Assembly: GCA_013152415.1 (NCBI GenBank)
Contig: JAADGI010000035.1
Coordinates: forward strand, 1-64,000
Direction: 5' to 3'
Length of the DNA: 64,000 nucleotides
From: Gammaproteobacteria bacterium
Lineage (GTDB): Bacteria > Pseudomonadota > Gammaproteobacteria > HyVt-429
Shown here: piece after piece, positions 55,714 to 64,000 of the stretch
Position numbering within the stretch: position 1 is the stretch's first letter
Layout of the letters: each line of letters begins with the position of its first letter
Made by a program: the position numbers and the translations under genes
Notes under the pieces: model-generated
The model's database searches: none
The model's input: only the letters and a program-made list of their open reading frames with translations
What the model was told of the DNA's origin: nothing

Positions 55714-58700
55714 ATGCTAGAACGTTTCATCTCCTATTTCGTCAAACACCACTTGGTTACCAACTTATTGTTTGTAGCTATATTGGTGGGCGGCGCCATG
55801 GTCTGGCCCAGCCTGAAAAAGGAAGAATTACCCGACGTCACCTTTGACCGGATTCTAATCTCCGTCAACTACCCCGGCGCCACCGCCGAAGAAGTGGAAT
55901 ACTTCGTTACAAAAGAGATCGAGGAGCAGATTAAAGGGCTGGATGGTATCTACAGAATTAGCAGCACCGCCAGTCAGGAAACCACACGCATCACCGTGGA
56001 GTTGGAGAAATTTTATCCGAACAAGGATGAGGCCATCGCCGAAATTCGGAATGCGGTATTGGACGCAAAGCTGCCTGATGAGGTGCTGGATGATCCTAAA
56101 GTACGTATCTTTAAAACGTCTAAAAAGGCCATTCTGGATGTAGCCATCATCCATACCGGTGCGCACTTACTCGATACCCCACAGCGCCAATTACTTCAGC
56201 ACTATGCCCATGCCCTGGAAAATCAACTTATCAATCTGCCACAGATCAACAGCGTAAACCGAAAGGGATATTTTCAGCAGGAATTACAAATCAAGGTCGA
56301 CCCCAAAAAACTGATCCAGTTCGCCATCCCCATCGGTCAGATCAGAAATGAAGTCAGCCGTAACAATGTTCGCCAACCTGCCGGACACATTGAGACCAAG
56401 AATGAACCCAAGGTCACCATCAACGCACAACTCGCTACGGTAGAAGAGCTCAACGAACTTTATATTCAAGCCGGGTTTGAGGGCCAGGCTATAGCCCTGA
56501 AACAAATTGCCCGGGTAGAGCCAGGTTTTGATTTGCAAAAAGAGATCATCAAGGTCAACGGTCACGGCGCGGTGATGCTCAATGTGGTCAAAAACAGCGG
56601 TTACGGAATACTCGAATCCATAAAAGTGGTGGAAGAAACGGTTGAGCGTTTCAGAAAAACCCATCTCAAGGATGTGGCCATCGACACGGTGCTGCTGGAT
56701 GATGAATCTATCGACGTGCGCAATCGGCTGTCTATCATCTCCATCAATGGCATTATTGGGTTTACCCTGATTGTCATCACTCTGCTTGTTTTTTTAAACC
56801 GACGATCAGGGTTTTGGGTGGCCATGGGCATCCCCTTCACAGTTTCATTCACCGTGATCGGGGCATCCATGTTGGGCTATACCATCAATAATATTACCCT
56901 GGCGGCGGTTATTATTGTGATGGGCGTGGTGGTAGACGACGCCATCGTGGTGGCGGAGAATATTGGTCGATTGCGTGCCCAAGGTATGAATTATATCGAC
57001 GCAGCAGTGAAGGGAACCAGCCAGGTATTTATGCCGGTGTGGGCCGCCATCGTGACTACGTGCGTGGCATTTCTTCCTCTATTTTTCTTTGGTGGGCGTC
57101 ACAGTGCATTCTACGGAAATATTCCACCCATTATTTTTCTGATGCTGGGGGCCAGCCTGCTGGAGGCATTAATCATCTTGCCGGGCCACATGTGTTTGAA
57201 GTTACCCATCGTTAATCGTTTTTTTAAGTCGAAAAATAATGCCGGAGAACCCAGCACCCATTGGTTTGAAAACATTGAGGCCGCCTATGGGCGGCTTTTA
57301 ATAAAAATTTTACCCTTTAAATATATTGCGTTTGGTGTTTTTGTTCTACTCATGTTCCTCTGTGTCTGGCTGGCGACCCAACAAATGAAATTTGTCATGT
57401 TTCCCCACGAGGAGACTCGAGATATTGTCATTTCTGGCAGTGCCTTTAAAACAGCCGATCGCTATGAGACCGCCGAGGTCACACGGAAGATTGAGAAAAT
57501 CTTCGAGCCCTATATCGGAAAGGAAGTGGTGGGTTATCGTACTGCTATCGCCAAGAGTCGTCATGGTGGCGCAGTACATGAAAACCGTTTTCGTATGATT
57601 GTGGAGATCGTCCCCAAGGAAGAACGGGAGAAGTCCGCAAATGATCTGGTGTCGTTATGGAAGCCTGAGATCAAAAATGTGGCAGGTCTGGAAAAATTCA
57701 TCGTGCAAAAAAGCCGTTGGGGGCAAGCCAGCGGCAGCCCGATAGAAATCCTTGTAAAAGAAAATGATGATCAACTTAGAGAGTCAGCCGCAAATGCATT
57801 GGCAGAGGTGATGAAGGCCAATCCCGAACTTAGCAACATAGAGATCGAGGCCCCTATCAACTTGACCGAGTACAAGGTTGGCTTGCGACGCGACAAAATT
57901 AAACGTCTGGCCATCAATCCAGCGGATATCTCGGCCACATTCCGTGCTGCCTTACAAGGCTTGGTGCTCTATGATATTCCCGATGGTGACGAGGAAATAG
58001 ACATTCGTCTGAGTATTCTGGATGAGGCCAAGACCGATATTGAGGCCATCCTGGATATGCCGGTGGAGAACAATCAACAATACCTGGTGCCGTTGCGAGA
58101 CGTGGTGACCATCACTAAGACCCAGACCCCGGAATCGATATCCAGAGTAGACGGCAGCCGGGTAACTACCGTATACGCAGATTTTATTCCTGAGGCCAAG
58201 CTATCCCCATTGGAAATCGCGGTGGAATTTGAACGCAATATTTTCCCCCAGGTGGTTGCCACCCAACCATCGACCACATTGTCTTTTACTGGTGAGATTT
58301 TTGATACCCGTGAGTCGAGACAAAACTTTAAAAACGCGATTATTTTAGCAGTGGCTTTGATTTTTATTGTTCTGGCGCTGTTGTTCGATTCATTGATACG
58401 CCCCTTGCTCATTATGATTGCCATTCCCTTTGGGGTCGTTGGTGTTGTCCTGGCATTCTGGCTGCATGGCAAGACTCTGTTTGGGTTTTACGCCGCCATC
58501 GGTACGCTGGGAATGATGGGTGTGGTGATCAACGACGCCATCATTATGTTGAGCAAATTGGATAGAGAGTTTGCTGCGAACGGTCAAAACCAGGCCAACG
58601 AAAAGATAGCGCGTATTGCCCAAACCCGCTTGCGCGCCGTGATTCTGACTACCCTGACCACGGTTGCAGGGGTCTTACCCACCGCCTATGGCATTGCCGG

Positions 58701-58845
58701 ATACGATGCCCTGCTTGCTGAGATGATGCTGGCTCTGGCCTGGGGCCTGGTCTTTGGCACCGCCATAACCCTTCTATTGATACCCTGTCTGTACAGTTTC
58801 ATGCAGGATTGCCACAGTAGATTCCAACGAATGTCATTTGGATAG
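55714..58845 (+). CDS. RND-family efflux transporter
   Basis: The 1043-residue inner-membrane protein has the AcrB-like layout of two six-helix halves and two large periplasmic loops. LERFISYFVKHHLVTNLLFV starts helix 1. VVVDDAIVVAENI in TM4 holds the proton-relay Asp pair, and GMMGVVINDAIIMLSKLD is its second-half counterpart. It uses proton flow to expel a substrate that cannot be told from sequence. A TolC-like gene follows, but no membrane-fusion adaptor is beside it. Many such pumps of heavy-metal and drug type do have one. Confidence 0.95.
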   Translation: MLERFISYFVKHHLVTNLLFVAILVGGAMVWPSLKKEELPDVTFDRILISVNYPGATAEEVEYFVTKEIEEQIKGLDGIYRISSTASQETTRITVELEKFYPNKDEAIAEIRNAVLDAKLPDEVLDDPKVRIFKTSKKAILDVAIIHTGAHLLDTPQRQLLQHYAHALENQLINLPQINSVNRKGYFQQELQIKVDPKKLIQFAIPIGQIRNEVSRNNVRQPAGHIETKNEPKVTINAQLATVEELNELYIQAGFEGQAIALKQIARVEPGFDLQKEIIKVNGHGAVMLNVVKNSGYGILESIKVVEETVERFRKTHLKDVAIDTVLLDDESIDVRNRLSIISINGIIGFTLIVITLLVFLNRRSGFWVAMGIPFTVSFTVIGASMLGYTINNITLAAVIIVMGVVVDDAIVVAENIGRLRAQGMNYIDAAVKGTSQVFMPVWAAIVTTCVAFLPLFFFGGRHSAFYGNIPPIIFLMLGASLLEALIILPGHMCLKLPIVNRFFKSKNNAGEPSTHWFENIEAAYGRLLIKILPFKYIAFGVFVLLMFLCVWLATQQMKFVMFPHEETRDIVISGSAFKTADRYETAEVTRKIEKIFEPYIGKEVVGYRTAIAKSRHGGAVHENRFRMIVEIVPKEEREKSANDLVSLWKPEIKNVAGLEKFIVQKSRWGQASGSPIEILVKENDDQLRESAANALAEVMKANPELSNIEIEAPINLTEYKVGLRRDKIKRLAINPADISATFRAALQGLVLYDIPDGDEEIDIRLSILDEAKTDIEAILDMPVENNQQYLVPLRDVVTITKTQTPESISRVDGSRVTTVYADFIPEAKLSPLEIAVEFERNIFPQVVATQPSTTLSFTGEIFDTRESRQNFKNAIILAVALIFIVLALLFDSLIRPLLIMIAIPFGVVGVVLAFWLHGKTLFGFYAAIGTLGMMGVVINDAIIMLSKLDREFAANGQNQANEKIARIAQTRLRAVILTTLTTVAGVLPTAYGIAGYDALLAEMMLALAWGLVFGTAITLLLIPCLYSFMQDCHSRFQRMSFG

Positions 58846-58942
58846 CCTTGTGAAAATGACAAATCGTTTACGCCTAAGGGCACCTCTATTGATCGATAAG
58901 CCCTTATGCCCTGGGGGCGCTCCCCGGAGGGAGAGGGCGCCC

Positions 58943-60370
58943 ATGGGAGTATTTTTGGGTATTTCTCTACTCGTTTTCACATTGGCTGTGGGTTTGGTGG
59001 ACGTTGCCTTGGCCAAAGAGGGCGCCCACTCAGAGCAAAAAACAAAGCGCAAACTGCCTTTGGATGAGTTTATCCGTCTTGCCAGTGCCCGCGATACCGA
59101 ATTTGAGCTGATCCTGATCGATGAGCTTGTCCTCAAATATCAAAAGGGCCTACGCCTACCTGCGGCAGATTTGATCTTGTCGGTTAAGCAGGAATATGAA
59201 ACCTTTATCAGTCAGGGCCGACAGTCGCCGCAGACCACCGTTGGCCTGAGTCGGCTGTTTCCCTTTAGCGGAACAAATATATCGCTGTCCTATGGAGTCG
59301 GCGCGAGCCTTTCCTCTGCGGACAAGATCTCCGAGGCTGCGCTGACCATTACTCAACCCATAGCACGTAATGCCTTTGGCCGGTCTACCCGATTGCTGGA
59401 CAAAATTGTAGGCATGGAGATAGACGTGGTCCGCCATCAGATCGCGGAGGCCTATGAAGATTACCTCGCTGCAATAAGCGTGGCATACCACACCTGGTAT
59501 GAGGACGACCAGAATCTTCGCATTGGCCGCTCATCTTACAATGAGAATCGTAAGCTTCTGGACAACATGAGGAAGCGCCAGAAAGAAAAAATCGCCCTGC
59601 CTATTGATGTCAACAAAATCAAATTGCAGGTGTTGGCCAAAAAACAAACATTGGTAGAGCTTGAATTTGACTATGATAATAGTCTGGAGGTGATAAAGCG
59701 CATTATTCGTTACAAGTCTGATCAGACACTTGTCCCCGTTCGGCCATCATCACCCACCAAGCTCGATAAACCCTTTAAGAAGTTGTTTGCAAGTTTTTCG
59801 GGCAGCAGCCGAACCTTCCGTATTCTAAAAAAACTGGAAAAAACAAGTACCTTGGAAGTGGCCAGGGAGGCAGATGATTTACTCCCCTCCATCGACCTGG
59901 TGGTGGGTTATGAGGTGCGCGGTAACGAGTACCGAATCGGCAATAGTGATAATGTGGCTTTTGCCGGCATTTCCATGGTTTGGCCTTTGCCCAACCAGGT
60001 CGCAAGAGCCGAGCATGCGGTGTCCAAAATCGCCGCCGACAAGACCCGGCTCAACACCGAGAACACCTATTACAAACTCTATACCCAACTGATCAACCTC
60101 CACCAGCAGATTGAGCGTGAGGCCATACTCATAAAACTTGCCAACGAGCAAGTGGGTTTGGCGAGGGAGGTTGTAAAAGATGAAAAAGAAAATTATACCT
60201 TGGGCAGGGCCACCCTGAATGATTTTATCCTGGCGGTCAACGCGCTGGACACCAAGCGATTCAGCAGCGTCTTTCATACCGCCCAGCACAATAAACTTCT
60301 GGTCGAGTGGTTGCGGTTGACGGACAGGTTGATCAAACAAAAGGAGGTGCTGCCGAGTGTCGGCAACTAA
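58943..60370 (+). CDS. TolC-like outer-membrane channel protein
   Basis: The protein is about 475 residues from the ATG at 58943, where a signal peptide (LGISLLVFTLAVGLVDVALA) and GGAGGGAG site fit; a longer frame starts at 58838. Long amphipathic helices characteristic of TolC follow: VRHQIAEAYEDYLAAISVAY, IALPIDVNKIKLQVLAKKQT and YTLGRATLNDFILAVNALDT. It should form the outer-membrane exit for the RND transporter just upstream (gap 97 bp). The repeat symmetry of TolC is only partly seen. Confidence 0.85.
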   Translation: MGVFLGISLLVFTLAVGLVDVALAKEGAHSEQKTKRKLPLDEFIRLASARDTEFELILIDELVLKYQKGLRLPAADLILSVKQEYETFISQGRQSPQTTVGLSRLFPFSGTNISLSYGVGASLSSADKISEAALTITQPIARNAFGRSTRLLDKIVGMEIDVVRHQIAEAYEDYLAAISVAYHTWYEDDQNLRIGRSSYNENRKLLDNMRKRQKEKIALPIDVNKIKLQVLAKKQTLVELEFDYDNSLEVIKRIIRYKSDQTLVPVRPSSPTKLDKPFKKLFASFSGSSRTFRILKKLEKTSTLEVAREADDLLPSIDLVVGYEVRGNEYRIGNSDNVAFAGISMVWPLPNQVARAEHAVSKIAADKTRLNTENTYYKLYTQLINLHQQIEREAILIKLANEQVGLAREVVKDEKENYTLGRATLNDFILAVNALDTKRFSSVFHTAQHNKLLVEWLRLTDRLIKQKEVLPSVGN

Positions 60371-60517
60371 CCCAGCCGAATGTAGCGACCACTCCAACTC
60401 GACCTTGTTTCCCCCGGACTTATAGCCAATACTAAACCCTGAGCCTGCCGCAGGCTGGTGTGAGTCGTCTGGCAGAAATGCTGGGCGCTCCCCAGAGATA
60501 CCGGCAGGCTCTCTTCT

Positions 60518-60567
60518 GCACCCACCTCGTTTGCACCCACCTCGTTCCCACGCTCCCGCGTGGGAAC
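60518..60567. repeat. tandem 14-mer and GTTCCCACG palindrome
   Basis: TGCACCCACCTCGTT occurs twice in a row, sharing one base (60518-60532, 60532-60546). It runs into GTTCCCACG-CTCCCG-CGTGGGAAC (60544-60567), a 9-bp stem known as a dispersed palindrome in many gammaproteobacteria. The stretch 60371-60616 contains no gene. Confidence 0.65.
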
Positions 60568-60616
60568 CCAAGACCGGGCGCGCAGGATGCACGAATACCG
60601 CAAGAGTATTTGTTTT

Positions 60617-61003
60617 TTAAAGCAGGCGTACAGCATCCAAACCAGCATCAGCAGCCCTTGTCTTTAATTTTTTATCAAAAGTGAAAAAAGAGTAGTTTTG
60701 CGAGCAAACCAGATGTAGCGCATCGGCAAAGTCCATTCCGTTTTTCAGCAGACCAATTGCCCGAGCAATAGGGTGTACATCTTCGACCGTCACGTTCTGT
60801 TGGCCAAGCAATTTTGTAAATGCGTCGGCAATGGTACCTGCATTAAACTTATAGGCATAGCGCAGCACCCACTCAGTTTCGAGCATGACTGTTTTGGTGA
60901 TGTAAATATGTTCCTTTGAGAACAGGCGCTTTGTCTTTGTGGCCTGTTCCTTGGCGTCACCGGTAAGCAGGCGAACAAGAATATTGGTATCAATACTTAT
61001 CAT
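60617..61003 (-). CDS. VapC-type PIN toxin
   Basis: The protein is about 128 residues from the ATG at 61003 (MISIDTNILVRLLTGDAKEQ). Asp4, a Glu in MLETEWVLRY, and Asp in NGMDFADALHLV and FFTFDKKLKT form the PIN site. It lies after an AbrB-type antitoxin and its start overlaps that gene. The DFADALHL form places it among type II VapC toxins. Confidence 0.9.
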   Translation of the reverse strand: MISIDTNILVRLLTGDAKEQATKTKRLFSKEHIYITKTVMLETEWVLRYAYKFNAGTIADAFTKLLGQQNVTVEDVHPIARAIGLLKNGMDFADALHLVCSQNYSFFTFDKKLKTRAADAGLDAVRLL

Positions 61004-61262
61004 CCGAATCTTCCCTGATCTGATTTGCACCCCGCGCAATGGCCTGTTCCATTTCCTCCAAGGATTTGGCCGGACCGGCGTAACTCAGGCACCCCGCCAG
61101 TTCATCCAGGGTCGCTGGGGGGACGGGCTGCACAGGTTTGAGCAGCACACCTTCTTCCGTATCGATTACCACCAATTCCTGACCGATTTCCCAATGATGG
61201 GAGTTTCGGGAGGACTTGGGAATAATGACTTGGCCCTTGCTCGATAGCCGTGTCTTGTTCAT
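60990..61262 (-). CDS. AbrB/MazE-type antitoxin
   Basis: The 90-residue protein has a SpoVT/AbrB swapped-hairpin domain (NKTRLSSKGQVIIPKSSRNS, then LVVIDTEEGVLLKPVQ). A C-terminal toxin-binding part is EEMEQAIARGANQIREDSDD. The PIN toxin gene overlaps by 14 bp downstream. Confidence 0.9.
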   Translation of the reverse strand: MNKTRLSSKGQVIIPKSSRNSHHWEIGQELVVIDTEEGVLLKPVQPVPPATLDELAGCLSYAGPAKSLEEMEQAIARGANQIREDSDDKY

Positions 61263-61331
61263 GGCTTATACCAAAAGTAAGAAATAAGTAAGATTATTTT
61301 AGTCCCTAAACCACCTGTTCACAAGCCGGGT

Positions 61332-62477
61332 TTAGTCAAATAGAGCATTGCCCGCTACATCGCCCAAGGGCACGGCTTCGACGGACGGCCCGATTGGAAA
61401 CCGCTTATCTCCTGGGTAGATCACAGCAATCGCTTCCAGTTTTAGGTCATCTAGTGCAATCCGTATGGAGGGCGTCATGCGGGGGGTGTCGGTTCGTTTG
61501 CACTCGACACCATACATTTTCCCATTTTTACGTAACACCAGATCAATTTCAGCCCCCTGGTGCGTCGCCCAAAAAAAGACCTCATCCGGGCGAACTGCAT
61601 GCAGTACCTCCTCGATCACGTATCCCTCCCAAGAGGCTCCAGACTTGGGGTGGGCCAGCAATTCGCGATCAGAACCCAGCCCCAACAACTGGTGCAATAA
61701 ACCGGAATCGCGGATGTAAATCTTGGGTGACTTGACCTGGCGTTTGCGCAGATTGGCATGCCACGGCTGTAACTGCCTTACCATAAATGCATCACTCAGG
61801 AGATCAAGATAGCGGCGTATTGTGGACTCACTGACCCCCATTGCTCGAGCGGGCTCGGCAGCGTTCCAGGTTTGTCCGTGATAGTGCGCCAGCATGGTCC
61901 AGAAACGCCACAACGCAGCTGAAGATGTGCGCACTCCCCACTGGGGGAAATCCCGCTCCAGCAGTGCCTGGATACACTCCTTTCGCCAGGCCATACTGTC
62001 CGTATTCGTCGCAGCCAGATACGACAAGGGAAAACCGCCCCTTAACCAGTGCCGGGCCATGGACTCGTAACCCAATTCACTAAGGCTGAAACCACTTAGT
62101 GTCAGTGACTCCATGCGACCAGCCAGTGTTTCCAAAGGCTGGCGGAGCAGATCACCGGATGCACTGCCAAGAATAAGAAACCGGCCCTCATAAGCCTTGC
62201 GATCTACCAATACCCTGAGCACTGGAAATAAATCCGGTCGCCGCTGCACCTCATCAATCACCACCAAGCCCTTCAATGTGCTGAGCGCCGTCATCGGTTC
62301 GTCCAGCCGCGACAAGCTGACGGGGTCTTCGAGGTCAAAATAGTTGGCCGAGTCCTCCGGCAGGAACTCGCGTGCCAGCGTTGTTTTGCCACACTGGCGT
62401 GGGCCAATCAGAGTGACGATCCGGCTACGCGCGATCGCCGTGCGGATGTCGTTTAACCACGTGAGCCGTTGAATCAT
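61332..62477 (-). CDS. AAA ATPase with DUF4143 domain
   Basis: The 381-residue protein has Walker A LIGPRQCGKTTLAREF (residues 23-38) and Walker B LVVIDEVQRRPDLFPVL. A DUF4143 nuclease-like C terminus follows (EGYVIEEVLHAVRPDEVFFW, then GAEIDLVLRKNGKMYGVECK; the E-x-D-x-K residues recall a PD-(D/E)xK site). These AAA/DUF4143 proteins are common in accessory regions and their job is not settled. It sits between toxin-antitoxin genes and CRISPR. Confidence 0.92.
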   Translation of the reverse strand: MIQRLTWLNDIRTAIARSRIVTLIGPRQCGKTTLAREFLPEDSANYFDLEDPVSLSRLDEPMTALSTLKGLVVIDEVQRRPDLFPVLRVLVDRKAYEGRFLILGSASGDLLRQPLETLAGRMESLTLSGFSLSELGYESMARHWLRGGFPLSYLAATNTDSMAWRKECIQALLERDFPQWGVRTSSAALWRFWTMLAHYHGQTWNAAEPARAMGVSESTIRRYLDLLSDAFMVRQLQPWHANLRKRQVKSPKIYIRDSGLLHQLLGLGSDRELLAHPKSGASWEGYVIEEVLHAVRPDEVFFWATHQGAEIDLVLRKNGKMYGVECKRTDTPRMTPSIRIALDDLKLEAIAVIYPGDKRFPIGPSVEAVPLGDVAGNALFD

Positions 62478-62479
62478 AG

Positions 62480-62512
62480 CTTATGAATATCATGAATATC
62501 GGGTATCATAAG
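62480..62512. promoter_or_regulatory. palindrome and direct repeats before the DUF4143 gene
   Basis: CTTATGA (62480-62486) and TCATAAG (62506-62512) form an inverted repeat, and ATGAATATC occurs twice in tandem (62483-62491, 62492-62500). It begins 3 bp before the minus-strand start codon, a possible operator. Confidence 0.4.
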
Positions 62513-62646
62513 CCTGTTTTTCATGGTGTTTTGCGTGGTTATGAACTATGAATATGCGCCCCTGATGGAATGCGTGTGACTGCCCAGGTTAATTCTCGGT
62601 TCATCCCCACGTGCGAGGCTGTGTAAAGTAGTATGTAACCATCCCC

Positions 62647-62790
62647 TCAACCAATCGTTTTTAGCTCCTTTTCTAATTCATCCGCTGAATATCCAAGCAC
62701 TGGAATGCCCTGTTTTGATAATTCTTCTGTAAAGCGGGCAATAGTGCCCAGCCGAAAGCTCCAGCAAAGCCAATACCGATTATCTGGCAC
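62647..62790 (-). CDS. small unrecognised ORF
   Basis: From a GTG at 62790, 47 codons read VPDNRYWLCWSFRLGTIARF, then TEELSKQGIPVLGYSADELE, ending in TGA. The string is protein-like and could be the 3' part of a longer gene whose 5' end was lost. It lies directly downstream of the decayed antitoxin on the same strand. No family was recognised. Confidence 0.4.
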   Translation of the reverse strand: MPDNRYWLCWSFRLGTIARFTEELSKQGIPVLGYSADELEKELKTIG

Positions 62791-62802
62791 ATGTATGTAG
62801 CG

Positions 62803-62922
62803 TTAAGCCATATTAATAGCGACATGTTTACCGGCCTTTTCCGACATATCTACCAGCGCATCAATCGTGAATCTACTGAGCTTGCCCGTGATCGTATCCT
62901 ATATGCGAGGGCGGACAGTCTG
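62803..62922 (-). pseudogene. decayed XRE-type antitoxin remnant
   Basis: On the minus strand a frame reads QTVRPRI, a TAG stop, DTITGKLSRFTIDALVDMSE, then KAGKHVAINMA and TAA. This fits the C terminus of COG5606-like antitoxins (VxRPRISDxxxGKLxxFSLDALVxMxxKAGxxVxxxxA), with a stop where Ser is expected. Upstream sequence adds another in-frame stop. It is interpreted as a broken helix-turn-helix antitoxin. Confidence 0.5.
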
Positions 62923-63017
62923 CGGGATTCACGCCGTATATTCTTACTTCATATCCTGTGCACTTATCTACGTGGGGTGTGACATATTGGCACGTTTCGC
63001 AATTACCCATGGATCGG
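62923..63017. other. leader-distal flank of the CRISPR array
   Basis: Short non-coding stretch between the remnant and the first repeat. No degenerate repeat is seen in it. Confidence 0.4.
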
Positions 63018-64000
63018 TTTCTAAGCTGCCTGTGCGGCAGTGAACGATGTAGCCGTAGTTCGACATGAAGTGATACATTTCTAAGCTGCCTGTGCGGCAG
63101 TGAACTAGAATGGACCTCACCAAAGACCAGTCAGTAATTTCTAAGCTGCCTGTGCGGCAGTGAACGTTGCCAGGCGGTGTGGGGGAGTCTGTTGAGTTTT
63201 CTAAGCTGCCTGTGCGGCAGTGAACATTGATACAAAACTGTCACGCGCCAGTAGATATTTCTAAGCTGCCTGTGCGGCAGTGAACTTGAAAAAAGAGCGT
63301 GATGCAAAGAAGGCCAGTTTCTAAGCTGCCTGTGCGGCAGTGAACGAGGCAATCCCTTTAGCCAGTGCAGCATCCACTTTCTAAGCTGCCTGTGCGGCAG
63401 TGAACAATCTGTATACAAGTTAAGTAAATCAACTAGATTTCTAAGCTGCCTGTGCGGCAGTGAACCCCCAAAAGCAGATCAAAAGAGAATGAAGGTATTT
63501 CTAAGCTGCCTGTGCGGCAGTGAACGTGGACCAACCGTGCGTTACGCCATCGCGGGCTTTCTAAGCTGCCTGTGCGGCAGTGAACATTTGTCACCAGGAG
63601 TTGAGCAAATCAGAGAGTTTCTAAGCTGCCTGTGCGGCAGTGAACAGTTGGTCTAAAAAGGCTTCTTTCTTTTTAGGTTTCTAAGCTGCCTGTGCGGCAG
63701 TGAACCTGATTGAAGGGAAGATAGGCGATCAATTCAATTTCTAAGCTGCCTGTGCGGCAGTGAACGCTCTGCGTGACTGGATATCCGTGCATGTTATTTT
63801 CTAAGCTGCCTGTGCGGCAGTGAACGTTCTCGTGCCGACTCATCCATTTGATGAACGTTTCTAAGCTGCCTGTGCGGCAGTGAACGAAAACCTCGCAAGT
63901 CGAGCTAGGGTCACCATTTTCTAAGCTGCCTGTGCGGCAGTGAACAATCACTGCCAGGCGTCACAACACCAGTAACATTTCTAAGCTGCCTGTGCGGCAG
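63018..64000 (-). CRISPR. type I-F CRISPR array (leader-distal end)
   Basis: Sixteen complete 28-bp repeats start every 60 bp from 63018, and a seventeenth is cut by the window at 63978. All are identical. Spacers are all 32 bp. On the minus strand the repeat begins GTTCACTGCC and ends GGCAGCTTAGAAA, with the CTGCC-GCACA-GGCAG hairpin cleaved by Cas6f (Csy4); this is the I-F consensus. Reading goes right to left, so the leader and the cas genes (cas1, cas2-3, csy1-4) should lie beyond 64000. Repeats do not decay at the distal end. Confidence 0.97.

Noticed and set aside
63131-63951. Minus-strand open frames of 92-95 codons in the CRISPR array
   Set aside because: They read through identical repeats (SLPHRQLRN or VHCRTGSLE units) and are products of the array, not genes.

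Overview
The window looks like a chromosomal contig of a gammaproteobacterium, probably a Chromatiales-like, sulfur-metabolising lineage. This is inferred from gene content: type I-F CRISPR repeats, the gammaproteobacterial order glyQ-glyS-(mazG)-gmhB-plsC, a glnA-ntrB-ntrC block with a sigma-54/NtrC promoter, a metK-ahcY-metF-metH island with an S-adenosylhomocysteine riboswitch, a YeiH-type sulfate exporter, TusA and DUF302 proteins. No rRNA or tRNA gene was recognised.

Layout. 1-1005: an integron-like fragment; the 3' end of a group II intron (domains V and VI visible) sits in what looks like an attC site just after a minus-strand cassette gene. 1541-3399: a MotA/ExbB-like plus MotB-like pair of unknown job. 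3481-6139: three unrelated secreted proteins on the minus strand, the last behind a perfect CRP-type palindrome. 6366-10473: MoxR ATPase - DUF58 - TgpA-type transglutaminase operon and a small FmdB-like protein. 10883-13691: lipoprotein, Asp-rich secreted protein, outer-membrane barrel and PKHD-type iron dioxygenase. 13891-19887: mnmG, DUF302, a PstS-like binding protein and several small unknown genes. 19865-22111: universal stress protein, a 41-residue membrane protein and a long YeiH-family transporter. 22769-27643: secreted protein, a NadD-like protein lacking a catalytic His, an NfeD/SPFH pair and a membrane protein.

27833-35401 is the activated-methyl cycle on one strand: MetK makes SAM, AhcY removes SAH (behind a SAH riboswitch), MetF supplies methyl-THF and MetH remakes methionine. 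35561-43322 holds a TtcA-like tRNA thiolase, ntrC-ntrB, glnA with two NtrC boxes 30 bp apart upstream of a -24/-12 promoter, a CDF metal transporter, and a PP-loop ATPase translationally coupled to tusA. 43625-49532 holds mtgA, glyQ, glyS, a MazG-type pyrophosphohydrolase, gmhB and an acyltransferase, separated by long palindromic repeats.

From 49740 on the content becomes accessory: BrnT/BrnA, a degenerate MBL-fold lipoprotein, Phd/VapC, a PQQ-type sugar dehydrogenase, an SDR remnant beside DUF2269, MtfA-like peptidase, an RND pump with a TolC-like partner but no adaptor, AbrB/VapC, a DUF4143 ATPase, a decayed antitoxin, and the leader-distal end of a type I-F CRISPR array (16 full repeats plus a cut one) running off the right edge. 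Its cas genes are not in the window.

The best candidates for undescribed biology are the proton-channel-like pair at 1541-3399, the Asp-rich/barrel/dioxygenase cluster at 10883-13691, and the YeiH variant with its 41-residue companion. All of these are inferences from sequence reading alone.
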